A stretch of DNA of 64,000 nt from Fabrea salina (Eukaryota > Ciliophora > Heterotrichea > Heterotrichida > Fabreidae), in assembly GCA_022984795.1 (NCBI GenBank), contig JALIHJ010000008.1, positions 186,001-250,000 on the forward strand. The letters are read 5' to 3'. The position numbers were made by a program, and so were the translations under genes. The notes beneath the pieces are model-generated. The model was not told where the DNA came from. It ran no database searches and saw only the letters and a list, made by a program, of their open reading frames with translations. Below are positions 36,152 through 44,327 of the stretch, in pieces. Numbering within the stretch: position 1 is the first letter of the stretch; the number at the start of each line of letters is the position of its first letter.

Positions 36152-37546
36152 ATGAGTAGCAAAGTTAGTGCAGATAGTAGTTGTGACCGAGGAATTGAAG
36201 TTGAAAAGCCTAAGTATTTGGCTTCTCAAGGTTTAAAAGCCCTAGGAATCCACTTTACTCACCTGGTGCTAGGCCCTTTGGGGTTTTTACCTATGAAGCT
36301 TGGAAAGAACTTGTCTAGGAATATGTTTTTTAGGTGGTGCAAAGTTTACTTTATCTATGAGTTCCCGGGCTGGGTCTGGGTAGTGCTAACGGTGCTTGCA
36401 GCTTACTACTCAGAAAACATTGAAACCCTACTTAACCTGATTATAGGAACTGGTTGCGTGATACTTATCAGAACTACTCTAGTGTCTCTGAAGTATGGGT
36501 ATTACAGTAAGTACTTCTGGGAACAGATGAAAAATGAGTTAATTGATCCCAAAGTTACACTTAAAAACTTTTTGTTGAATTCTTGGGTCAACGTTTCAAA
36601 AGAAGTTGCTGATAAAGAAATCATTCTTGAACTCAAAAACCTAGAGGCTGAAAACATGATACTTAAACTGAAAAAGGAGTTGTGTCCAGATGGCATAACT
36701 ACCTGCATTCCAGTAGTTCATGCTTCAAAGTTGATAGTTAGCAAACTCCCCAAAACTAAAAGCAAACTAGACTTTTGGTGCATAAAAGCTTTTTCAGTTT
36801 TGTATGCACTGAATCCTTTTTTGCTAGAAATATATAAGTCAGGTTACAGTTTTGAACTTAACTCCATTTACATAATCTACTCGGTTGTTTCTGCTTTAAT
36901 AGCTTTTATTCACTGTGATGCACTTCTTAGTTTCTTGTTAACGGGGGCTTATGACTTCAGAAGGAAGAAGTTACTTATGGACGAGTGTTCAGATTTGGTC
37001 ACAGTAAACTCTGCCCTAGAAGTAGTTCTGGACCTTGAGGACAGTTCAACTGTTCAGTCTTGGTACTTTCTGAGAAGGGCTTTTTTGGACTTTGGAAGAA
37101 AATTCACTCTAAGGATATTTCTGTACTTTTCTTTGATTTTGCCACTGTGCATATTCATAATACTGTTGCTGATTCTCCAGATTTTCAATGTAGTGGGGAA
37201 CGACTTAAACATTTACTTTGCATCTTGCTTTTTACTGCTGTTAGGAGTGTTTATTGTACTGCTCAAAACTTCCCTAGAAGCAGTTAAGGTAAATGAGTAT
37301 TTTGGCGTGCACAAAGACATTTTACTGCAAATGGTTTCTGTTAAGGTAAGGCAGCACTTACTTAACTTAGAACCTATTCAGAACTTTTGTGGCAATATTA
37401 ACTTTTTGATCAGAAAACTTGACGAAGACGAAATACTCAGACCTGAAAAAATCTTAGGCGTCACCATTAACTCAGAGTTCATGTCTAAACTTCTAGCAGC
37501 AGGGCTAAGTGGTTTGTTTGCGTTCTTTCAGCAACTTTTAAGGTAA
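36152..37546 (+). CDS. Multi-span membrane protein, unknown
   Basis: 464 residues with about six hydrophobic spans: two near 80-115, one or two near 225-260, and two near 315-365 (FTLRIFLYFSLILPLCIFIILLLILQIF), plus a hydrophobic C-terminal end. No known motif. It starts nine bases after the MAP2K stop on the same strand, close spacing that occurs throughout the window and is not evidence of co-transcription. Confidence 0.6.
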   Translation: MSSKVSADSSCDRGIEVEKPKYLASQGLKALGIHFTHLVLGPLGFLPMKLGKNLSRNMFFRWCKVYFIYEFPGWVWVVLTVLAAYYSENIETLLNLIIGTGCVILIRTTLVSLKYGYYSKYFWEQMKNELIDPKVTLKNFLLNSWVNVSKEVADKEIILELKNLEAENMILKLKKELCPDGITTCIPVVHASKLIVSKLPKTKSKLDFWCIKAFSVLYALNPFLLEIYKSGYSFELNSIYIIYSVVSALIAFIHCDALLSFLLTGAYDFRRKKLLMDECSDLVTVNSALEVVLDLEDSSTVQSWYFLRRAFLDFGRKFTLRIFLYFSLILPLCIFIILLLILQIFNVVGNDLNIYFASCFLLLLGVFIVLLKTSLEAVKVNEYFGVHKDILLQMVSVKVRQHLLNLEPIQNFCGNINFLIRKLDEDEILRPEKILGVTINSEFMSKLLAAGLSGLFAFFQQLLR

Positions 37547-37564
37547 CTTAACCAACACTAATAA

Positions 37565-38863
37565 ATGGAAGAGCTCAACCTTGAAAACAAACAACAGCTT
37601 TTATACTTATTAGCTAAAGCTTCAGTCTTCTGCAGAAACTTGCCAGAACTCCAAACAATCACTGAGTCTCACTTCCAAGACCAAGACGCTCAGAAGGCCT
37701 CAGTAGTCTTCAACAAAGTCCAAGAAGAGTTCCAATCCTTCCTGACAGAACTTAGCAATTCTAAGAGCTTAGAATCTAGTGAAGCAACTCACGGTGCTGA
37801 CCCTTCCCGAGTTTATATAGACGGGTGCTGGGACATCATGCACAGCGGACACTTTAATGCCATCCGTCAAGCCAAGATGCTAGCTAAAACCCTAGTTGTT
37901 GGAATCCACTCTGACGAAGAGATTACTCGCAACAAAGGTCCCCCTGTAATGAGCATGCACGAAAGAGTAGCCATGTTAAGAGCCTGCAAATGGGTTGATG
38001 AGATAGTAGAAAACGCCCCTTATAGTCCTAACATAGAGTTGCTGGACAGACTAAACTGTCTATACATCGCTCACGGAGACGACATAGCAATTAACTGCGA
38101 CGGACACGATGCCTACTCAGAAATAAAAAATGCAGGCAGGTTCAAAATCATCAAAAGAACAGAAGGAGTTTCAACTACAACTCTAGTGGGCAAACTGATC
38201 CTTATGAACAAAGACCACCTTGCAAGTTTCCCAGAACCCATGGTTATCAACGAAGTCAAAAGTAACTTTTTAGCTACTTCACGAAGGATCACTGAGTTTT
38301 CAAACAAAACCAGAAAACCCAAAGGAAGTGTGGTGTACGTAGACGGAAGCTTTGACCTTTTCCACATAGGCCACATTGAAACCCTTAAAAAAGCCAAGAG
38401 TCTAGGGAACTTTTTGATAGTGGGAATTCATGACGACCAAACTGTGAACGAACACAAAGGGTCTAACTTCCCAATAATGAACTTGCACGAGCGCGTTCTT
38501 AACGTGTTGGCCTGCAAGTACGTAGACGAAGTAGTCATTGGGGCTCCTTGGATTATAACAGAAGACCTCATTAAAAGTCTGAACATTTCTTATGTAGTAC
38601 AGGGCTCTGTGTCTAAGCTCGACCCTAGCATGTCTGAATTCCGCAAACTTAGTTTAGGTTCAGTGAGTGACAGTGACCCATTCGGAGTTCCCAAGAAACT
38701 GGGGATTTTCAGAGAAGTTGTGAGCGAAAGAGAAATTGAAACCAGTCACATCATACAAAGAATCATAGACAACAGACTCACTCACTTGAACAAGTACATG
38801 AGGAAAAGTGTAAGTGAACAGAAGTACTACGACCAAGAAAAAGAATTCGTAGAAGAAATCTAA
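37565..38863 (+). CDS. PCYT2: CTP:phosphoethanolamine cytidylyltransferase
   Basis: This enzyme makes CDP-ethanolamine, the regulated step of the Kennedy pathway to phosphatidylethanolamine. The 432-residue protein contains two cytidylyltransferase folds, as in animal and yeast ECT. The first (about 82-215) has YIDGCWDIMHSGHF with HSGH and the RTEGVSTTTLVGK signature; the second (about 255-390) has VDGSFDLFHIGH. The first 80 residues are an extra helical N-terminal extension that animal enzymes lack. Its last codons and stop are duplicated 74 bases downstream as a target-site duplication of an inserted element. Confidence 0.93.
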   Translation: MEELNLENKQQLLYLLAKASVFCRNLPELQTITESHFQDQDAQKASVVFNKVQEEFQSFLTELSNSKSLESSEATHGADPSRVYIDGCWDIMHSGHFNAIRQAKMLAKTLVVGIHSDEEITRNKGPPVMSMHERVAMLRACKWVDEIVENAPYSPNIELLDRLNCLYIAHGDDIAINCDGHDAYSEIKNAGRFKIIKRTEGVSTTTLVGKLILMNKDHLASFPEPMVINEVKSNFLATSRRITEFSNKTRKPKGSVVYVDGSFDLFHIGHIETLKKAKSLGNFLIVGIHDDQTVNEHKGSNFPIMNLHERVLNVLACKYVDEVVIGAPWIITEDLIKSLNISYVVQGSVSKLDPSMSEFRKLSLGSVSDSDPFGVPKKLGIFREVVSEREIETSHIIQRIIDNRLTHLNKYMRKSVSEQKYYDQEKEFVEEI

Positions 38864-38868
38864 TAAAT
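38854..38868 (+). repeat. Target-site duplication, left copy
   Basis: AGAAATCTAATAAAT, covering the end and stop codon of the cytidylyltransferase gene; repeated perfectly at 38928-38942. Confidence 0.85.
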
Positions 38869-38927
38869 TATTATTATTAAATCTTTTAATTTCTTCCCTT
38901 ACTTCCTTCCGGGGGGGGGTGGCCCCC
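38869..38927 (-). mobile_element. Short retroposon-like insertion (59 bp), tail on the left
   Basis: The inserted piece starts with (TAT)n and AAATCTTTTAATTTC and ends in a run of nine G, then TGGCCCCC. Read on the minus strand it ends AAGATTTAATAATAATAA, the same last 18 bases as unit A at 20053-21035. The 15-nt duplications on both sides show insertion. It is probably a heavily 5'-truncated member of the same family. Confidence 0.7.
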
Positions 38928-38942
38928 AGAAATCTAATAAAT
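38928..38942 (+). repeat. Target-site duplication, right copy
   Basis: Second perfect copy of AGAAATCTAATAAAT, followed by the 5' flank of the next gene. Confidence 0.85.
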
Positions 38943-38952
38943 AAACTTAAAA

Positions 38953-39195
38953 ATGACAGACTTGGAAATCAACCAGATACTGGACAAAGCCACCCAAGAA
39001 GTTAAGCAAGAGCCCACGCACATCGAACCCTTGATAGAAGAACTAAAAACTGAAGTCAAGTCAATGCTTGTTATGTACAAAATAAAAAAGAACGAAGCTC
39101 GTTACCAAATTTCGCGGCAAGTACAAGAAATGCTTTTAGCTCTGCCACAAGCTACCAAAAACACCAAACTGTCAGACTTTATAATTAACTCTTAA
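38953..39195 (+). CDS. Small helical protein, unknown
   Basis: 80 residues, nearly all predicted helix and rich in Glu, Lys and Gln (MTDLEINQILDKATQEVKQE start). No recognised family. It starts ten bases after a target-site duplication, so its promoter region was shifted from the cytidylyltransferase stop by the 74-bp insertion event. Its end overlaps the convergent gene by four bases. Confidence 0.5.
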   Translation: MTDLEINQILDKATQEVKQEPTHIEPLIEELKTEVKSMLVMYKIKKNEARYQISRQVQEMLLALPQATKNTKLSDFIINS

Positions 39196-40542
39196 TCACA
39201 ACCGTTCTGGAGCTTGATAATGATCTCTTTGGTTTCAAGTCTCAAAGGCAAGCTTGGAATGTAGTGTTTGAAGGCCTCACCTAACTTGATAATGTTTTTG
39301 GAAAAAACTGTTTCGAACTCTGCTGAGTTGATTTCGGAATCTTTTTGTTTGTAGTAAGCCAAGTTACTGAGTGCTTGGGACTTTGCATCTAAAAGTTTGG
39401 CCACTGACTCGTCTTTTAGGGTGTACTCTGTGCTCAGCATAAAGTTAGTTAGTGTGTTGGAAGCTAGTACTCCACTGATCAGCATCTTGAAAGTTTGGTT
39501 GCGGAACCTGCATTCAAAAGGTTCGTTGAAAGTGTAGTACAAAAAGGTAAGCTATTTTCTGTAAGCCTTGGTTTAGCTTGGGAAGGTGCTCTAGACTAGG
39601 CATTTCTAAAGTGCTTGCTTTTCTAGAGTCAAAGGTCCTTAAGTGCTCAGAAATGTCTTCTATCTTTTTAATAGCTTTTTCAAACACCACTTGCCACTGG
39701 TCTGGGTTCACTATTAGAATTAAGTTTTTTCTGATTTCATCGTTAAACGAAACGTCAAGTAAGTCCTGGAAGCACTGGAACTGGGTTTCTTCGCTTTCTG
39801 AAACCAAGCCACTCACTGAAAGTTGTTCTCCCAAAGAGTTGATGTCTCCCAAGTAAACCCGCTTTGCAATAAAGTTCTTCCCCATCTGAGTTACTAGTGT
39901 TTCTACTAAGTTAATAATTGCTCCTAAACCCCAGTATAGGTGTATTTGCGAAAAGTCTGTTCTGTAGTCATGCATAACTACCCAAGCTACTGAAGACAAG
40001 CACAGAGAAACCAAACTCATAGCTGAAGCTTTTATCATGCAAGAAGGAACTTGAGAAACCAACCAGTGCATGCGCCCATAGTAAGGAATGTACCAAATCA
40101 AAAGGTACTCGTGCCTCATGATATAACAAAGTGCCGAAACCAACCCTGACACTGCACCTAGGGTGTTGAGCCAGGACTCTGAAAGTCTGTTGTACCCTAA
40201 GCAGTAAGCAAGTTCTTTAAAAAGAGCGGGGTACAGCACCATACCTCCTACCAACAGCCCATGGAAGCCTCCTATTTGCGTGAAGAGTTTCCTCAACTCG
40301 TCAGTGTACTTGCAGCCTTCAGGAAAATTCTTGAAGTTCCAAACTTTAATTGCAGCTAAAAATCCTAAAAGACTTAGGAACCTTAAGAACAGAGTAAGGT
40401 TTGGTTGTGAGGGTGAGTACCCCAAAATCAAAGGACTTAAGTACACAGTTCCGTAAGCTAAAGGAGCACTCCAGGCTATGAGTGCACAGCACCTCCATTT
40501 GTAAGCTACTTGGATTGTATCCTCACAAGCTGTGTCTTTCAT
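39192..40542 (-). CDS. Possible Ndc1-type nucleoporin, multi-span membrane protein with a frame break
   Basis: Two overlapping ORFs read as one protein of about 449 residues if one base in the TTTTT run near 39548 is discounted: QKIAYL then LYYTFNEPFECRF. The first 220 residues contain about six membrane spans; the rest is soluble and helical. Six N-terminal spans followed by a soluble half is the layout of Ndc1, which anchors nuclear pore complexes, and the ending resembles its C-terminal region, but similarity is weak. No intron of suitable length with GT-AG ends bridges the break. A homopolymer consensus error is likeliest. Confidence 0.5.
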
Positions 40543-40596
40543 TTTGAATTTAATTCTAAGTCAGCACCTAGAATCATGATTCATATTTACTTTATA

Positions 40597-40842
40597 TTAG
40601 TTTCGAGTCTCTTCGCTGAAAGAGAATTCCGGTAGTGGTAGTGGATCTAAATAACTGTTGTCAAATTGTGAGTCACTTATACTTTCTCTGCATATGATGC
40701 TTCTGTCTTGCTGGTCACTCAAACTGGGATTTTGGATTATGCTTTTTCTGTCTTTAGTTGACCTTTTTGAATTTAAAGTTTCAGTGTCTTCGTTCAGTAT
40801 TGTGATCTCTCCTCCGATTACACTAACTTGGCAACACCCCAT
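40597..40842 (-). CDS. Small N-terminally acylated protein, unknown
   Basis: 81 residues beginning MGCCQVS: Gly2 fits N-myristoylation and Cys3-Cys4 fit palmitoylation, so the protein is probably membrane-bound. The rest is Ser/Asp/Glu-rich and likely disordered. No domain recognised. Confidence 0.55.
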   Translation of the reverse strand: MGCCQVSVIGGEITILNEDTETLNSKRSTKDRKSIIQNPSLSDQQDRSIICRESISDSQFDNSYLDPLPLPEFSFSEETRN

Positions 40843-40865
40843 TTGTTAGAAATAAAACGAATAGT

Positions 40866-41768
40866 TCAAAAGTTATGATTATTTCTAGGTTTAGCAAGTT
40901 GCACTTGTCTGGGAGTAAGCTTTACAAGTTGACTAGGATTGGGACTTAGGTCTTTTCTAGGCTGCAGAAAGGCCTTTCTGATGCTTAGTAGTTTGCTTTT
41001 GGACTTTTGCTTGTTGGCTGTTTTGGGTATGGACTCTTCCCTTTGTTTTATTTGCTGAGCAACTTTTTTTTTGTGTTTTAAGAAGCTTTCGGCTAAGTTT
41101 TTGTCTTCTCCCCCAATGGTTGCAGTCCAGGGAGCCCTAGGTTCTATACAATAAGTAGTTTCTGTTTGCTGCAGAAAATCTTGGGTTGGAACTATTTGGG
41201 TGCTTGTGTCTTTTTTTAGGGAGTTTTTGGGGACTGAAACTTGCTCAGAAGACTGTGTTGCAGTAAATGTTTTTTTGGGAGTGCTGAAAAGAGAGGGAGA
41301 GTTCCTAGTAGTTGTTTGGGCTCCTAAAGGGTGCATATGTGGTGTGAACACTGGGAAGTACTGAGGAACTGGCAGGATAAAGGGAGTTTGGGGTTTTTGT
41401 GGCTGGGGAGAGTTACGAGGACTGGGTTTAGTAGATTGTTTGCAACTAAAAAGAACTTTGGACTTGGTTTGTTGAGGTTTGCTTTGGGAGTCCTGGCTCC
41501 TGGATAGTTTGGAAGGTTTGGGTTCTCTAATCCATGTTGTAGGGTTAACGATCCCACCACTGCTTCCTAAGTACACTTTAGTAGAAGACCTTGGCATTTG
41601 TTTACTTTTACTTTTGAGTAGTTTATCGAAGGGGGACTTAGCTAGTTCAGGTGCTACTAAATCAACTGTTGAGACAGAAGACTGCATTTCTTGCAAGTTC
41701 CTTTGTTTAGTAGGTGTTTTAACTGCTTGTTTAGTTAGAATCTCAGGAATTACAAGGTCTTTGAACAT
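40866..41768 (-). CDS. Disordered basic Ser/Pro/Lys-rich protein, unknown
   Basis: 300 residues rich in Lys, Ser, Thr, Pro and Gln, with many SP/TP sites (AVKTPTKQR, KPSPRNSPQPQKP). One short region near 90 has Trp and Gly residues (SSGGIVNPTTWIREP), perhaps a docking motif. Possibly microtubule-associated from composition, but unproven. The start lies seven bases from the left target-site duplication of the next insertion. Confidence 0.6.
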   Translation of the reverse strand: MFKDLVIPEILTKQAVKTPTKQRNLQEMQSSVSTVDLVAPELAKSPFDKLLKSKSKQMPRSSTKVYLGSSGGIVNPTTWIREPKPSKLSRSQDSQSKPQQTKSKVLFSCKQSTKPSPRNSPQPQKPQTPFILPVPQYFPVFTPHMHPLGAQTTTRNSPSLFSTPKKTFTATQSSEQVSVPKNSLKKDTSTQIVPTQDFLQQTETTYCIEPRAPWTATIGGEDKNLAESFLKHKKKVAQQIKQREESIPKTANKQKSKSKLLSIRKAFLQPRKDLSPNPSQLVKLTPRQVQLAKPRNNHNF

Positions 41769-41775
41769 GCTTATA

Positions 41776-41793
41776 TTAATTATGAAACTTCTG
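41776..41793 (+). repeat. Target-site duplication, left copy
   Basis: TTAATTATGAAACTTCTG; a perfect 18-nt copy follows at 41942-41959. Confidence 0.88.
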
Positions 41794-41941
41794 CTGACGT
41801 ACCTGGAAGATCGATTTAATGGCGGCGCAGGTCCAATAAAAACCGTCAGGCCCAGACCCTTATACTCGTATGCATAGCGGTAATGGGGGGGGGGGGGGGG
41901 GGGTTTGGGTTTTTGGGGGATCCAAGAGAATTTAATTTAAT
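41794..41941 (+). mobile_element. SINE-like insertion (148 bp) with a 19-G tract
   Basis: Between perfect 18-nt duplications lies a non-coding body (starting CTGACGTACCTGG), a run of 19 G at 41885-41903, GTTTGGGTTTTTGGGGG, and a (TTTAA)n tail on the right. Polarity by tail is plus. It sits between the start of one gene and the stop of the peptidase gene; without it the gap would be about 23 bases, normal for this window. The exact length of the G tract is doubtful. Confidence 0.75.
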
Positions 41942-41959
41942 TTAATTATGAAACTTCTG
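41942..41959 (+). repeat. Target-site duplication, right copy
   Basis: Second perfect copy of TTAATTATGAAACTTCTG, ending at the base before the stop codon of the minus-strand peptidase gene. Confidence 0.88.
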
Positions 41960-44319
41960 TTAGTTAGTTTTATTGTAATGAATAGACTCAGATAAGAGAA
42001 AAGAAAACTCTTCAGCGTATTTGTGAGCAGCTGGCGTCCATGTGGGGTACTCTTTGTAAAGTATTAAGTTCCCGTAACTGTTAGGAATCTCCCTTAACTT
42101 AGCTACAAACTTCATAGCGTGAAAAGCACACTCGTGGTCAAAGTCAGTTGTGATGAGTAAGTGCGACATGTCTTGCAAAGGAGTGGGCTGGTGGTAAGGC
42201 GAATAGTTTTTGATCTGGCTGTAGTTTTCTGAGTCGTACAGTGACCCAAATTCTGTCGTAGTTCTTCTGTGCTTAACGTAAGAAATCAAGTCCAGAATAG
42301 GGTTCCTCAGCACTACTCCTGAGTATAAGTTAGGCTCTTTCATCACTACAGAAGCAGCTGTGAGTCCCCCACTAGGACCTTCTCCAAATACACAAAGGTG
42401 CCTTGCTATCTTTTCACCCACCAAACTCACTGAAATGTCCAAAAGGTCCTGGAAGTGCCTTTTCTTGTTTAACCCAACACCTGACTTATACCACTCCAGG
42501 TTTAAGTCAGGCGAACCCCTTATGTGTGGAATAGCCCAAACAACGCCTCGGTCAAGCATACTCAGCCATTTGTAGTCCAAAGTAAACTTATGCCAGTTCT
42601 CGGTGTCGCCTCCAAAGGTGTGGAGCACCATAAAGTTGTCTCCACTTTTCACAAACTTCTTGTTGTAAACAAGAGTTAAGGGTATTCTTTCTTGGTCGTT
42701 TGCAGGCAAAACTATCCTTTCAGAAGTGTAGTCACTTAAGTTCACTCCCTTGATGTACTCTTCTAAGTCTTCTAAGTCATTTTTTCTGGAGTTTAAGTCG
42801 TAGTTCAGTATTTGGTTAGGAGAGTGGAGAGTCGAAAGCTTGTATTTAAAAGTTTCAGAAAAGTAGTTTTGGCTCTCGGGGAGCAAGTGTATTCTGTAAG
42901 ACTTGTTGTTAGCTATCTTAAGATGTCCTTCGTAGTCTGAGTAAGTAACTAGGTCCTTATCTCCACTTTCTAAGTTTTGCACTTGAATGTACTGAAGCGA
43001 GGTTTCTGTGTCTGTCAGAATCTGAACTAAGTGCTTGTGAAAAGACTCCATGTGCTCAATCAAAACGTTGTTGTCGTGGGACAAGTAAACTTCAGCTCCC
43101 AAAAAGTCGCCTGTCAACTCAGTGGACTCAGAGAGTTGGGGAGGCTCTTGAGGTGCTGCGTAGGAGTTGTAGGGAGGAATCTTTACTTTAAGGATTTCTC
43201 CGTTAGGTTTTTCTTGAGTCACAACTAGTATGTAGAACTCTTCTTCTTGCTGTTTAACTGTGTAAAACACTCCTTCTTTCCTTTCCTGAACAATCAAAAA
43301 GTCTTTTTCTGGAGAGTTGCTGGGCTTGAACCTAAACTCACTAGCTTGCAAAGCAGGGTCAGTGGCAAGGTTGTCTGACCTAATCAGCACGTACTGCCCA
43401 CTAAGAGTGGTTCCCAGTTCTACGGTGAAGTTAGGGTCCTTTTCTTCGTACTCAACTCTGCTGGGCAAAGAACTTTGTTTGGCGATCTTCAACTTGGTTT
43501 CTTGCAGAATGTATTCTTCTTCAGTCAAGGCAGGGTTTAAGTCAACTCTTACTACCCTTTTGCCCTTGCCTGTGAGTTTGTCCTTTTCTACGTAGTAAAG
43601 ACCGTGGACCTCATCAAAAACACAGAACTCGTCCACGTTCTGGGCGTAAAATCCCTTCATTTCTTGGTTTTCTAAATCTTTTACAATGATTCCTACTGTG
43701 TTTTCGAGTTGCAAACTCACAGCAATGTACCTGTGGTCATGACTGAACTCAGTGTTTAGGATCTCAACGGGTTGATTCCCCAGCAGTGGATGTTTAGCAA
43801 TATCTTTTTCAGACAAGACTTCTTGGGTTTCTTCGCCTTTTTTGCGCACTAAACTGTCGCCTTCGACACAATAAACAAAGCTACATAAATCTTACACCCT
43901 CCTTTCTCTAAGTTCTGATTGTTTCTTTCAGGTTTTCTTTCTCTGAACTCCCTGAGCAAGTCTTGGCCTAAGTAAAAGTTCTTAGCTAGGTTAGCTTCTG
44001 TGTAGTGGACTTCTTGTTGCAGCCAGTCTTCAAGTTGGGTGTAGTTGTCTTCGTTTTCCATCCAAGCAAAGTTATCCACAATAGTTTCTTGTGGAAGTTC
44101 TACTGAGATGGTTTTTGGTTCAGGAACAGGAGGCTCCAGAGTGTAAGCTAGGTTTTTCAAGAACTTCACTGGAGATCGCACTTTGGGCAAGAACCCTTTG
44201 GAGTGGTTTAGTTTGTCAAAAAATTCTTTTTCAGCTTTGAGTTTTTCTTCAGGAGTCAGTTTGCGGTAACCCTCTCCTCTACCCTGCATAAACACACTGC
44301 GAGTGATTCTTCTTAGCAT
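41960..44319 (-). CDS. Prolyl-oligopeptidase-family serine peptidase (oligopeptidase B/PREPL-like), spliced, mitochondrial-like leader
   Basis: Two ORFs form one protein of about 780 residues. The N-terminus (MLRRITRSVFMQGRGEGYRK) looks like a mitochondrial presequence; DNFAWMENEDNY and KGG...VYCVEGDSLVRKKGE match the oligopeptidase B start. A beta-propeller-like region follows, then the alpha/beta-hydrolase with WAIPHIRGSPDLNLEWY, the nucleophile region VFGEGPSGGLTAASV and the end DFDHECAFHAMKF. The usual GGSAGG nucleophile reads GPSGG, so Ser is kept. An intron pattern GTAAGATTTATGTAG lies at 43881-43895. The frame still needs a shift of one or two bases, so either the intron is 17 nt (43881-43897) or one base is missing nearby. 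Confidence 0.78.
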
Positions 44320-44327
44320 ATTTATTA

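Noticed and set aside
38953-39195. Small helical ORF as a product of the inserted element
   Set aside because: It lies outside the target-site duplication, so it is host sequence.
41885-41903. G run followed by GTTTGGG as a telomere
   Set aside because: No tandem telomeric repeat array, and the segment is inside a target-site duplication between two genes.
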